DNA from: JBBQYD01 sp942493075
GTDB taxonomy: Bacteria > Verrucomicrobiota > Verrucomicrobiia > Limisphaerales > UBA8199
Reading direction: 5' to 3'
NCBI GenBank assembly: GCA_942493075.1
Contig: OW818681.1
Span: forward strand, 2,852,001-2,916,000
Length of the DNA stretch: 64,000 nucleotides
The first letter of the stretch is position 1. Every line of letters begins with the position of its first letter. Below are positions 7,834-16,418 of the stretch, one piece after another. A program made the position numbers and the translations under genes. Below the pieces are notes generated by a model. It was not told the DNA's origin and did no database searches. It saw only the letters and a program-made list of their open reading frames with translations.

Positions 7834-9075
7834 GTGCATAAGACCCTTACACCGCTGGCGGAGTATGTGGAGATGGCGGCGCTATTCTTTCTCCAAGCGA
7901 TGGCTTGGGGAATGTGGGTGGTGCCGCTAAGCACGGTTCTGGAAGCACACCACCTGCAGCATCTGCGACCGTTTGCATTCGCCACCTCGGCGGTGGCGGC
8001 TTTCGTGTCGCCTCTGGTGTTTGGTGCTATGGCTGACCGTCACGCTTCGCCTGTTTCCGTTTTACGCGGACTGGCTGTGGCCTGCGCTGCCACGGTGACG
8101 TTGGTGACGTGGAGCATCCAGCAGGGCTGGCCCAGTCTCGTTGTATTGGCGCTCATTCAGCTTTTTTCCATCTGCGCTGTGCCCTCGGGAAGCATCGCCA
8201 CCACGATTGTGTTCTCCCGCCTGCGGAATTCGCAGAAGGAATTTGGACCCATTCGCGCCTCGGCAACATTTGGTTGGATGTGCGGGTGCTGGGTGATCAG
8301 TGTGCTTGGGGCTGATGCTTCTACAGTAGCGGGATACTCCGGAGCCGTTTTTTGGCTGGTTTTGGCGGGGTTCACGTTCTTTCTGCCTAGTGTGGCACCA
8401 CCGAAACCGACTCACCGGGTTACCTTCAAGGAACGGATGGGCTGGGATGCATTGGTCTTGCTCAAGCACCACGATCATCGGGTCGTTTTCGTAACCGCTG
8501 CTTTGTTTAGCATCCCGCTCGCAGCGTTCTACCCGTTCACGCCCCCGCACCTCAAGGATCTGGGTTTCGAGCGCACTTCTGCATGGATGTCGATGGGACA
8601 GATCACAGAGATCATTGCCATGTTTGCCCTGGCGGGATTGTTTGCCAGTTGGCGGTTGAAGTGGATCTTCAGCGCAGGTTTGGCGTTTGGTGTCATTCGG
8701 TTTCTTTTCTGCGCCTGGAATACTAAAGCTGCATTGCTGACGGGCATCACCATGCATGGGCTTTCGTTCACACTGTTTTTCATTACCGCGCAGATTTACT
8801 TGAACGAGCGGGTCGACCCGGCCTGGCGCGCCCGGGCACAAGCCTTGATGTCACTGATGATCAGCGGGGTCGGAAACCTGCTCGGATACCTGGGCTCTGG
8901 TTTCTGGCTTCGCGCCTGCCAGCAACCCCAAGGCATGCAGTGGTCTGTTTATTGGGGGGGAATCTCTTTTACCGTGATGCTCGTGCTGATTTACTTCACC
9001 TTCGCTTACCATGGCCAGTCCAGCGGGTTGCGCCGCACACCCGGTGCTGAGGACGCGCCGAAGCCGCAGGCCTAG
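7834..9075 (+). CDS. MFS permease of the nucleoside:H+ symporter (NupG/XapB-like) type
   Basis: A membrane carrier of about 413 residues with around 12 hydrophobic segments. The first helix motif FFLQAMAWGMW parallels the FLQ..LWGSW of NupG-type nucleoside permeases. The loop GAMADRH after helix 2 is an MFS-type acidic/basic turn, and FGPIRASATFGWM in helix 4-5 is typical of this family. The start is uncertain: TTG at 7816, GTG at 7834 and ATG at 7873 are all in frame. I prefer the GTG because the ATG would begin inside the first helix, although the ATG has a GGCGGAG nine bases upstream. Nearby cytidine deaminase and purine nucleoside phosphorylase genes support nucleoside uptake. The substrate is inferred from similarity and context. 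Confidence 0.78.
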   Translation: MHKTLTPLAEYVEMAALFFLQAMAWGMWVVPLSTVLEAHHLQHLRPFAFATSAVAAFVSPLVFGAMADRHASPVSVLRGLAVACAATVTLVTWSIQQGWPSLVVLALIQLFSICAVPSGSIATTIVFSRLRNSQKEFGPIRASATFGWMCGCWVISVLGADASTVAGYSGAVFWLVLAGFTFFLPSVAPPKPTHRVTFKERMGWDALVLLKHHDHRVVFVTAALFSIPLAAFYPFTPPHLKDLGFERTSAWMSMGQITEIIAMFALAGLFASWRLKWIFSAGLAFGVIRFLFCAWNTKAALLTGITMHGLSFTLFFITAQIYLNERVDPAWRARAQALMSLMISGVGNLLGYLGSGFWLRACQQPQGMQWSVYWGGISFTVMLVLIYFTFAYHGQSSGLRRTPGAEDAPKPQA

Positions 9076-9142
9076 CGCGACGACTCAGCAGCTTAAGTGG
9101 CCGAACCCTGGCGTTTTGACGCACTCGGTGTATTAGTCTTGG

Positions 9143-9928
9143 ATGAAATTACTGTTATCTATGCTACTGACTTGCTGCTCTGCACAATTAGCTTCAGCCG
9201 AGATCCAGACCCGAGCTGTGGAGTATCGCGATGGTGAAACGGTGCTGGAGGGTTATTTGGCATACGATGCGAGTTCAAAAACGCCAAGGCCAGGAGTGCT
9301 TGTCGTGCATCAATGGAAGGGACTGACGGATTATGAGAAGGAGCGCGCACGCATGCTGGCTGAGATGGGCTATGTGGCGCTCGCGGTGGATATTTACGGG
9401 AAAGGCATACGGCCTAAGGATGCCAAGGAGGCAGGCGCTGAGGCTGGCAAATACAAGCAGGATCGGAAAGTCCTGCGGTCGCGTGTTCGCGCAGGTTTGG
9501 CGGCACTGACGAAGGAATCGCTGGTAGATTCCGGTCGTGTGGCAGCAATTGGCTATTGCTTTGGTGGCACCACGGCCTTGGAGCTGGCGCGCAGCGGAGC
9601 TGAGGTTGCCGGGGTGGTTAGTTTCCACGGTGGGCTCGATTCGCCGACGCCGTCAGATGGAAAGAACATCCGGTGCAAGGTCCTTGTGCTGCACGGGGCG
9701 GATGATCCTTATGTGCCGGCAAAGGATGTAGAGGCGTTTGAGACTGAGATGCGTGATGGAGGAGTGGATTGGCAGATGGTGAAGTATGGGGGAGCCGTTC
9801 ACAGTTTCACGGAGAAACATGCGGGTGATTCGAATTCGAAAGGAGCTGCATATAATGAAAAGGCGGATCGCCGTTCCTGGGCCGGGATGAAGCAGTTCTT
9901 CGGAGAGATCTTTGGGAAGGGGGAATGA
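9143..9928 (+). CDS. Dienelactone-hydrolase-family protein with signal peptide
   Basis: A 261-residue alpha/beta hydrolase exported by an N-terminal signal peptide (residues 1-19, cut after LASA). The catalytic triad is recognisable: nucleophile Cys139 in GYCFGG, an aspartate in HGADDPY (187-188) and His220 in GGAVHSF. An HQWKG turn near residue 56 builds the oxyanion region. The cysteine nucleophile places it with dienelactone hydrolases rather than serine esterases. Secreted members are common in environmental bacteria and few have known substrates; carboxylic ester or lactone hydrolysis is the reasonable expectation. It stands alone between the MFS permease and the S46 peptidase, with no aromatic-degradation genes nearby. 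Confidence 0.88.
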   Translation: MKLLLSMLLTCCSAQLASAEIQTRAVEYRDGETVLEGYLAYDASSKTPRPGVLVVHQWKGLTDYEKERARMLAEMGYVALAVDIYGKGIRPKDAKEAGAEAGKYKQDRKVLRSRVRAGLAALTKESLVDSGRVAAIGYCFGGTTALELARSGAEVAGVVSFHGGLDSPTPSDGKNIRCKVLVLHGADDPYVPAKDVEAFETEMRDGGVDWQMVKYGGAVHSFTEKHAGDSNSKGAAYNEKADRRSWAGMKQFFGEIFGKGE

Positions 9929-10001
9929 TATTGGTGGTCCTCAGTCCGGTGACACTTTAGTTCTGTACTGTTTGTAGAGCGGATCCAAAAAAGAAATCAT
10001 T

Positions 10002-10049
10002 CCTGGTTCATCGGATTGGCGCTCCTTGGCGCCAATCCGATGAACCAGG
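10002..10049. repeat. Long perfect inverted repeat (21-bp arms, 6-base loop)
   Basis: Arms 10002-10022 and 10029-10049 are perfectly complementary over 21 bases around the loop TCCTTG. It sits in the 285-base gap between the hydrolase and the S46 peptidase, 73 bases after one stop and 164 bases before the next start. No T-run follows on either strand, so ordinary intrinsic termination is unlikely. A palindromic interspersed repeat, a transcript-end stabiliser or a regulatory cruciform are possible. No second copy was noticed in this window. The remaining gap sequence shows nothing recognisable. Confidence 0.85.
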
Positions 10050-10213
10050 GTTGCTCTATAAGGGGCTGCGAGCTACCCACAGTACGGATTTCGTGCATTT
10101 GTTTGCAGTGTATTGGCGTTCGATGAGCGGTTAAGCGGTTTAAAGGATATAAGCGCCCAGCCCTTTTCACTCGATTTTCGGGAAAGGCTCCCCACAATCA
10201 GAGCAATCCGCAA

Positions 10214-12367
10214 ATGAGATACACGTTTTCAAATCTATCCAAGTGGCCTAATGGCTGGAGATATGGCCGGGTACCGAACCTTGTGCGTGCCGTGGCGGGA
10301 TGCCTCATGCTTGGCGCCGGGCTTGCACCTGCCGTTTTAGCTGATGAGGGCATGTGGTTGTTCAACCGGTTGCCACGTGAGGTGCTGTCGGAACGTTACA
10401 ACTTCGTTCCGGATGAGGGATGGGTTGAACGCGTCCAGAAAGCTTCCGTTCGGTTTGGGCGAGGCGGGTCGGCTTCGTTCATTTCGAAAGATGGTTTATT
10501 GATTTCCAACCATCATGTCGGCGCCGGCACGCTGCAGCGGTTGAGCAGCAAGGAGAACAATCTAATCCATGATGGGTTCTGCGCACGCACGCTCGCCGAG
10601 GAAAAGCCGTGTCCCGGTGTTGAGCTTTGGGTCTTGAACGCCATTGAAGACGTCACCGCGCGTATAAACCAGGCAGTGACTCCGGGGATGCCCGATGAAG
10701 CTGCGTTCGAAGCTCGTCGTGCAGCGATTGCTGACCTGGAGAAGAGTTGCTCGGAAAGCGGGAACCTGCGATGCGATGTCGTGACGCTTTTCCAAGGAGC
10801 GGAATACCATCTGTATAAGTACAGGCGCTATACGGACGTGCGGCTGGTGTTTGCGCCCGAGGAGCAAATCGCCTTTTTCGGAGGAGATCCGGATAATTTC
10901 GAGTTCCCCCGTTACAATCTGGATATCTGCCTGTTCCGTGCTTATGAGAACGGGCAACCCGCGCGCACTGAGCATTTTCTGAAGTGGAGCGCCTCTGGCC
11001 CGCGCGAGAACGAATTGCTATTTGTCTCCGGCCATCCGGGTCGAACGGATCGCTTGCGAACCGTGGCGGAGGTCGAATACCTGAGGGATTACGAATACCC
11101 TCGGATGCTGGGCCGTCTCAAACGCCTGGAGGTGTTGCTTAATGCTTATAGCCAAAGAAGTGCGGAGAACACCCGCCGCGCGCAGAGAGACTTGCGGAGT
11201 GTCGAGAACGGTCGAAAGGTCCGGGACGGCACGCTGGCCGGGTTGCTTGATCCTCGGTTGATGGAGCAGAAGAGGACAAATGAGCAGAGTCTCATCGATG
11301 CGGTGAAGCAGCGTCCCGACCTGGCGAAACTAGCCGACGCCTGGGAGCGCATCGCGGCAGCACAGATGGCCATAGCGGCGCGCGCTTCGGATCTTGAGTT
11401 GCTGGAGTTAGGGACGGCTTTCGGCACGCACCTTTTTACGTATGCACGCCAGTTGATGAGAGCTGCGGATGAGCGTGGGAAACCCGATGGAGAACGCCTG
11501 GAGGAGTTTCGAAGTGCAGCGATGGATTCAGTGGAACTGGCGATCTCGGCAGAAACGCCCATTTACGAGGACTTGGAGATGCTGAAGTTAACAGATTCAC
11601 TGACCTACTTAGCGGAGAAGATGGGAGCGGAGCATGCGGTCGTCAAACGCGTGCTTGGCGGCAAATCACCACGAGACCGTGCTTCAGAACTCGTTCGCGG
11701 GAGCAAGCTTGGGACCGTGGCGTTTCGGCGTGCATTGTTTACTGGAGGAACGAACGCGGTCCTGGAGTGCAAGGAACCGCTGATTGATTTGGCTCGCAGC
11801 ATCGATGCGGAAGCGCGTGCGGTGCGGAAAGCAGTTGAAGTGCAGCGAGAAGCCATCCGGCAGGGGCATGCGGCTATTGGGAAGGCACGTTACGCGTTGG
11901 AGGGACCTCGACAGTATCCGGATGCTACCGGGACCCTGCGTCTGGCTTCTGGCATAGCCAAGGGCTATCAGGAAGACGGCAAGACGATCCCGTTTCAAAC
12001 AACGTACCAAGGCCTTTACCAACGTTTCGGGGAGCATCGTGCTCAGCCCCCGTTTGACTTGCCGGAGCGGTGGCAGGCCGGGCGTGAACGAATTAAGGCA
12101 TCTGTGCCATTCAATTTCGTTTCTACAGCAGACATCATTGGCGGCAACTCCGGAAGCCCGGTTGTGAACCGGGCAGGGGAGTTCGTGGGGATCATCTTTG
12201 ATGGGAATATTTACTCTCTCAGTGCCGGGTTGGCCCACGATGAGGAGCAATCCAGGGCTGTGGCTGTTCACTCGGCGGGCATCATCGAGGCGCTGCAGAG
12301 TGTTTATGATGCGGGGGATTTGGTTAAGGAAATGCTCGCCGGGAAGCTCCCTAGCACGGAAAGGTAA
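10214..12367 (+). CDS. S46-family dipeptidyl-peptidase (DPP7/DPP11 type)
   Basis: An exported serine exopeptidase of family S46 that removes dipeptides from peptide N-termini. The N-terminus has a 25-residue polar/basic lead, a hydrophobic core and a cleavage-like VLA site near residue 43. The mature protein opens with DEGMW, as in this family. The triad is visible: SNHHVG (His100/His101), the FFGGDPDNFEFPRY aspartate region, and Ser646 in GGNSGSPV. The residue 18 positions after the serine is glycine (FDGN), as in DPP7; DPP11 has arginine there (FDRN). I therefore infer preference for hydrophobic rather than acidic P1 residues. The 717-residue length matches the family (about 710-720). The role would be periplasmic peptide feeding. 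It stands alone with its own upstream region. Confidence 0.92.
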   Translation: MRYTFSNLSKWPNGWRYGRVPNLVRAVAGCLMLGAGLAPAVLADEGMWLFNRLPREVLSERYNFVPDEGWVERVQKASVRFGRGGSASFISKDGLLISNHHVGAGTLQRLSSKENNLIHDGFCARTLAEEKPCPGVELWVLNAIEDVTARINQAVTPGMPDEAAFEARRAAIADLEKSCSESGNLRCDVVTLFQGAEYHLYKYRRYTDVRLVFAPEEQIAFFGGDPDNFEFPRYNLDICLFRAYENGQPARTEHFLKWSASGPRENELLFVSGHPGRTDRLRTVAEVEYLRDYEYPRMLGRLKRLEVLLNAYSQRSAENTRRAQRDLRSVENGRKVRDGTLAGLLDPRLMEQKRTNEQSLIDAVKQRPDLAKLADAWERIAAAQMAIAARASDLELLELGTAFGTHLFTYARQLMRAADERGKPDGERLEEFRSAAMDSVELAISAETPIYEDLEMLKLTDSLTYLAEKMGAEHAVVKRVLGGKSPRDRASELVRGSKLGTVAFRRALFTGGTNAVLECKEPLIDLARSIDAEARAVRKAVEVQREAIRQGHAAIGKARYALEGPRQYPDATGTLRLASGIAKGYQEDGKTIPFQTTYQGLYQRFGEHRAQPPFDLPERWQAGRERIKASVPFNFVSTADIIGGNSGSPVVNRAGEFVGIIFDGNIYSLSAGLAHDEEQSRAVAVHSAGIIEALQSVYDAGDLVKEMLAGKLPSTER

Positions 12368-12699
12368 GGCTGGCCTCGCCCGCTGAGCACCACAAGACCA
12401 CGAAGAAAAGCAGGGGATTGAGGGGCGGGTCTGGCCTCGTCGAGGCAGCCTTCTTTAGCCTTGCTTCACGGCGCTCTACCGCGAGCTCCGTTACCACGTA
12501 GATGCACCATTACAAAACTGTAATGGCATTATACTTTCCTTTTTTTCGTGAGTTAGAGAGAGTTGGGTTGTCAATAGCCTGAGATAAATGTCCTGCAACT
12601 TTTCTGATGGATTGGTGTATGAATGGATTGAACGCGCCGAACGTCAAGTATTGGGGTTGGATTCTGTTGGTTAGGTGATCGCCCGTTTGGGCAGGCTCA
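12368..12699. other. Intergenic region upstream of the tripartite exporter operon
   Basis: No convincing reading frame. It holds the short dyad at 12507-12526, an AT-rich patch with a TATACT element at 12530-12535 and a T-run just after it, and a small GCCC/GGGC hairpin directly before the tolC-like start. It probably contains the exporter operon promoter, but no -35 box with good spacing is clear. Confidence 0.5.
12507..12526. promoter_or_regulatory. 8-bp dyad next to a -10-like box, candidate operator
   Basis: CCATTACA and TGTAATGG face each other around a four-base AAAC spacer. The TATACT at 12530-12535 follows four bases later, about 165 bases before the exporter operon. Overlap of a symmetric site with a -10-like element suggests a repressor or activator operator. 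No cognate regulator gene is adjacent. Confidence 0.4.
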
Positions 12700-14394
12700 A
12701 TGAATGCGATTTCCAGATCTGTTTTTGCAGTGGCAGTGTTGCTGGCGATAGGGGCCGGCTGCACGGCTAAACACTATCATAAATCGGCGGATCGTGAGGC
12801 CTACGGCATCATCAAATCGAAGTCGGGCAAGGTCCGGAATATGGACCCGAATTTTACGATTGAGCAGACCAATACCGTGCTTCTTGAGAAGTTCCCCGCC
12901 AGCACTAACGTGTTTGATTTCATGGGGGCAGAGGGCGAAAAGGAACGGGGAGCGCGGAGGCTGACTTTGGAGGGGGCTTTGGGGATCGCGGTTCAGAGCA
13001 GTCGCGCCTACCAAAGCGAAAAAGAGCGGCTTTACGGCTCTGCTTTGAGGTTGAGCCTGGCACGACATGTATTCGCACCTCTTTTCTCCAGTTCGGGGAG
13101 CATAGACTACCAAGGGGAAAAGGTTCGGGTGGATGAACTCACTGACGACCCAAACGTCACCAGCGATAATTTGGTTGAGCGGCAGGGAGTTGGTGCGAAC
13201 GGGAAAATTAGTGCAGACTGGCTGATCCGCGATGTCGGAAAGATCACTACCTCGCTGACGGCTGGCTTCCTCAGATATGTAAGCGGTGACTCAGGACTGA
13301 GCACCTCCGCGCAATTGGGGGCCACTTTCGCTCGCCCACTACTTCAGAACGCGGGGTTTAAAAGCGAAAAAGAGGCGTTAATCCAGGCGGAACGCACGAT
13401 GCTCTATGACTTGCGGGGTTTTACGCAATATCGCAAAGAGTTCAGCGTTCAGATTGCTACTGACTACTATCGGGTCCTCGGCAACCGGGATTCCGTGCGG
13501 AACAGTTACCTGAACCTCCAGAGTTCCGGGAAGAACGCTGAACGAAGCCGGGCGCTTGCTCAAGAAGGGCGGATTACGCAATCGGATCTCGGACGCTTGG
13601 AACAGCAGGAGCTTCAAACAGAGGGTGCCTGGATCAATGCAGTGAGGGATTACAGGCAGGCACTGGATAATTTTAAGATCCGGCTCGGACTCAGGATTGA
13701 TGATAACATCATACTCGACGATCACGATCTGGAGGTGCTTACGATTGATCACCCCACATTGAGCGTAGAGGACTCGGTTCAAGTGGCGCTTGCGGCTCGG
13801 TTGGATCTGCTCAACCAGCGGGAGCAGTTTGAAGATGCCGAGCGGCAGGTCGATCTGGCCAAGAACATGTTAAAACCCAGGGTGGATCTGGTCGCTTCCG
13901 TGAACGTACACAAGGATCCCAACGATAATAACGGATTTCCTCTGCCTGACCCGGAACGTTACGATTGGAGCGCAGGATTAAACATTGATCCCGGCATCGA
14001 TAAGAAAGCAGAACGCAACGCCTATCGCATCAGCATAATCACTCGGAATCAGGCAGCGCGCGAGGTTGTGCAGCAGGAGGACGAGATTCGGCTCCAGATT
14101 CGAGACAGTTGGCGAACGTTGGATCAAGCCAAGCGTAGTTACGAAATTAGTGAAATAGGTGTGCGATTGGCGGAACGCCGGGTTGAAGAGCAGAATTTGC
14201 TGGCTGAACTAGGCCGTGCCAAGGCGCTGGACCAGGTGGATGCCCAGAACGCCCTGATTGATTCCAAGAACCAACGGACACAGGCGCTTGTGACGCACAC
14301 GATCGCCCGGTTGCAGTTCTGGAACAACATGGGGATACTTTACATCAAAGAGAACGGGCAATGGGAGGAAATGAAAAATGCTCAAGGCAACTAA
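12700..14394 (+). CDS. TolC-family outer-membrane efflux protein
   Basis: The outer-membrane channel of a tripartite exporter. An N-terminal hydrophobic segment ends in GAGC near residue 21, resembling a lipoprotein site although the -3 residue is glycine rather than the usual small/branched one. The body shows the TolC duplication: two long alpha-helical halves, each beginning with a VEDSVQVALAARLDL or LEGALGIAVQSSRAY type helix, with many Gln/Arg/Glu heptads. The length (564) exceeds the usual 450-490, mostly from an N-terminal extension. Its last 17 bases overlap the membrane-fusion gene, and the ABC ATPase and permease follow, so the operon encodes outer channel, adaptor and pump together. 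The exported substrate is unknown. Confidence 0.9.
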   Translation: MNAISRSVFAVAVLLAIGAGCTAKHYHKSADREAYGIIKSKSGKVRNMDPNFTIEQTNTVLLEKFPASTNVFDFMGAEGEKERGARRLTLEGALGIAVQSSRAYQSEKERLYGSALRLSLARHVFAPLFSSSGSIDYQGEKVRVDELTDDPNVTSDNLVERQGVGANGKISADWLIRDVGKITTSLTAGFLRYVSGDSGLSTSAQLGATFARPLLQNAGFKSEKEALIQAERTMLYDLRGFTQYRKEFSVQIATDYYRVLGNRDSVRNSYLNLQSSGKNAERSRALAQEGRITQSDLGRLEQQELQTEGAWINAVRDYRQALDNFKIRLGLRIDDNIILDDHDLEVLTIDHPTLSVEDSVQVALAARLDLLNQREQFEDAERQVDLAKNMLKPRVDLVASVNVHKDPNDNNGFPLPDPERYDWSAGLNIDPGIDKKAERNAYRISIITRNQAAREVVQQEDEIRLQIRDSWRTLDQAKRSYEISEIGVRLAERRVEEQNLLAELGRAKALDQVDAQNALIDSKNQRTQALVTHTIARLQFWNNMGILYIKENGQWEEMKNAQGN

Positions 14395-16408
14395 TTTTTG
14401 GAAATGGGTACGCGAGATGCCTAAGTGGCGCTGGGCTGCGGCGCTTGTGGTTCTAGGACTGCTCGGTTGGGCAATCTGGGGCGGAAGTGCAAAGGGCCAA
14501 AATGCGGCTCCAACGTTCACCGCCCGGCGTGGGCCACTCGAGATAAGCATACTGGAGGGTGGCAGTCTGCAGGCCCTGGAGTCCCAGGAGATCAAATGCG
14601 AGGTGCGCGTGGGGTATCAAGGCGCGAAAATCCTCCGAATCGTAGAAGAAGGTTACTTGGTGACCGAGGATGATGTCCGCACCAACAAGGTCCTGGTGGA
14701 ACTCGATTCATCCGATCTGGAGAAGCAGATTGTTCAGCAAGAGATACAGTATCAGTCGGCTTACGCCAGTTTGATCGACGCACAGCAGAACTACGAGATT
14801 CAGCTCAATCAGAACCAAAGTGACATCAAAGCAGCGGAGCAGAAGACTCGGTTCGCCCGGATGGATTTCGACAAGTTTCTTGGTGACTCCGTGACAGTGA
14901 AGATCGTTCAGGAGACTGGTTTGGACAAGCTGCTGGCATCTGCCAGCACTAATAATGTTGAGCAAACGTTGCGCGCTGAGGAAGCCTTCGAGCAGGGCCA
15001 GCCAAAGCAAAAGACACCAAATGTGCGGCCCCAGGTTCCCGTGCCGGGCACGAACTTGCCCGCGATCCAGGGAATTCAGCCGGCGGTCCTGACACGGGCT
15101 GCGGGAGCGGCAGGGCCAACAATGGCACAAGCCGACGTGAAGGCGAAGCCTGAGGGCATCGTACGCGCTCCTGCACGGGCTGGTGCAGGCGGCCAGGAGG
15201 AAGAGGAGGACGCTGAAAGCGGATTGGCTGCTGCGTTGACGAATGTTGTGCTGGTTGATTTTTCGAAGTACGCCCGGCTCGATGTGCTCGGGGATGGAGA
15301 AGCGAAGCAAAAGGTGCGCAAGTTCGATGATGATTTGCAGGTAGCTCAAAAGGAGATGGGGCAGGCCAATTCCACGCTGGAAGGGACCAAGAGGCTTTTC
15401 GAGAAAGGCTTCGTGACCCGGTTGGATCTTCAGCGTGATGAAATTACGGCTGAGAACAGCCGATTGAAAGTGCAGACGGCGGAGAGCGCGCGGGATCTCT
15501 TTTTGAAGTATGACTTCCTTAAATCAGCCGAGGAATCGCTTTCGAAATATGCGGAATCTGTAAGGGAACTGGACAAGGCCCGTCGAGTAGCCATTTCGAA
15601 AGCCGCTCAGGCAAAGGCAAGACTTAAGTCCGCCCAGGGGCAGCATGAGGTGCAGTTGCGCCAGCGGACAGAGCTTAAGGAACAATCGAGTAAGTGCATA
15701 TTGCAGGCATCTAAAACAGGACTCGTGGTTTATGGAGGCGGGCGGGATGATTACTTCGGTGGGGAAGAACGGATCAGGGAAGGGGCCACGGTGCGTGAGC
15801 GGCAGGCGATCATTACGATCCCTGACATGTCACGCATGGCTGTGAACGTGAAGATTCACGAGAGCTACATTAAGAAGGTTGTTAAGGGGCAAAAAGCCCG
15901 AATCACTGTGGATGCGTTCCCGGACAAGACACTGATCGGAGAGGTCACCAAGGTTGGGGTGCTGCCCGACTCTCAGAACCGCTGGATGAATCCGGATTTG
16001 AAGGTTTACCAGACAATGATTGCGATTGAAGGAAGCCACGACTGGGTGAAGCCTGGAATGAGTGCCAAGGTGGAGGTTCTGGTCAGCCGCATTGACGACT
16101 GCGTTTATGTGCCGGTGCAATCGGTAGAGTTCGACTCGCAAAAGCAATACTGCTACCTGGCCAATGGCCTGAAATCCGATCGCCGCCAGGTAACAATCGG
16201 GGATTACAACGACGAGTTCATACAGATTAAGGACGGAGTAAAAGAAGGTGACCGCGTGCTGCTTCGCCTGCCTTCCACTGCGGAAAGTCAAAAAGGTGGA
16301 GCGGAAGGGGCGGCGCCTGAGAAATCCCCGAAGACTGAACCTGCAAAAGCGCCTGCTGGGGCGACGCCGCCGGCGACCACCGTGGCAGCCAAGCCCCAGA
16401 AGAGCTGA
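14378..16408 (+). CDS. HlyD/MacA-type membrane-fusion protein with a long acidic/proline-rich insert
   Basis: The periplasmic adaptor of the tripartite exporter. One inner-membrane anchor lies at about residues 17-36. A barrel-sandwich half follows (RRGPLEISILEGGSLQALES), then a long coiled-coil hairpin, then the second half with KTGLVVYGG, a beta-barrel segment and a membrane-proximal domain near the C-terminus ending in a Lys/Pro/Ala tail. At 676 residues it is much longer than MacA (about 370). Much of the excess is a low-complexity insert at about residues 185-300, rich in Pro, Ala and Gln with a run of acidic residues, inside the coiled-coil arm. It overlaps the TolC gene by 17 bases, and the ABC ATPase starts 10-16 bases after its stop. 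Confidence 0.88.
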   Translation: MLKATNFWKWVREMPKWRWAAALVVLGLLGWAIWGGSAKGQNAAPTFTARRGPLEISILEGGSLQALESQEIKCEVRVGYQGAKILRIVEEGYLVTEDDVRTNKVLVELDSSDLEKQIVQQEIQYQSAYASLIDAQQNYEIQLNQNQSDIKAAEQKTRFARMDFDKFLGDSVTVKIVQETGLDKLLASASTNNVEQTLRAEEAFEQGQPKQKTPNVRPQVPVPGTNLPAIQGIQPAVLTRAAGAAGPTMAQADVKAKPEGIVRAPARAGAGGQEEEEDAESGLAAALTNVVLVDFSKYARLDVLGDGEAKQKVRKFDDDLQVAQKEMGQANSTLEGTKRLFEKGFVTRLDLQRDEITAENSRLKVQTAESARDLFLKYDFLKSAEESLSKYAESVRELDKARRVAISKAAQAKARLKSAQGQHEVQLRQRTELKEQSSKCILQASKTGLVVYGGGRDDYFGGEERIREGATVRERQAIITIPDMSRMAVNVKIHESYIKKVVKGQKARITVDAFPDKTLIGEVTKVGVLPDSQNRWMNPDLKVYQTMIAIEGSHDWVKPGMSAKVEVLVSRIDDCVYVPVQSVEFDSQKQYCYLANGLKSDRRQVTIGDYNDEFIQIKDGVKEGDRVLLRLPSTAESQKGGAEGAAPEKSPKTEPAKAPAGATPPATTVAAKPQKS

Positions 16409-16418
16409 GCGTTTCCGC

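Noticed and set aside
8062..8841. 259-codon open frame on the minus strand
   Set aside because: Antisense to the MFS permease, highly polar and without motifs.
14708..15349. 213-codon open frame on the minus strand
   Set aside because: Antisense to the membrane-fusion protein gene; Leu/Arg-rich composition mirrors the coding strand.
16248..16418. N-terminal extension of the ABC ATPase
   Set aside because: It overlaps the adaptor gene, is Arg/Pro-rich and not part of the ATPase fold.
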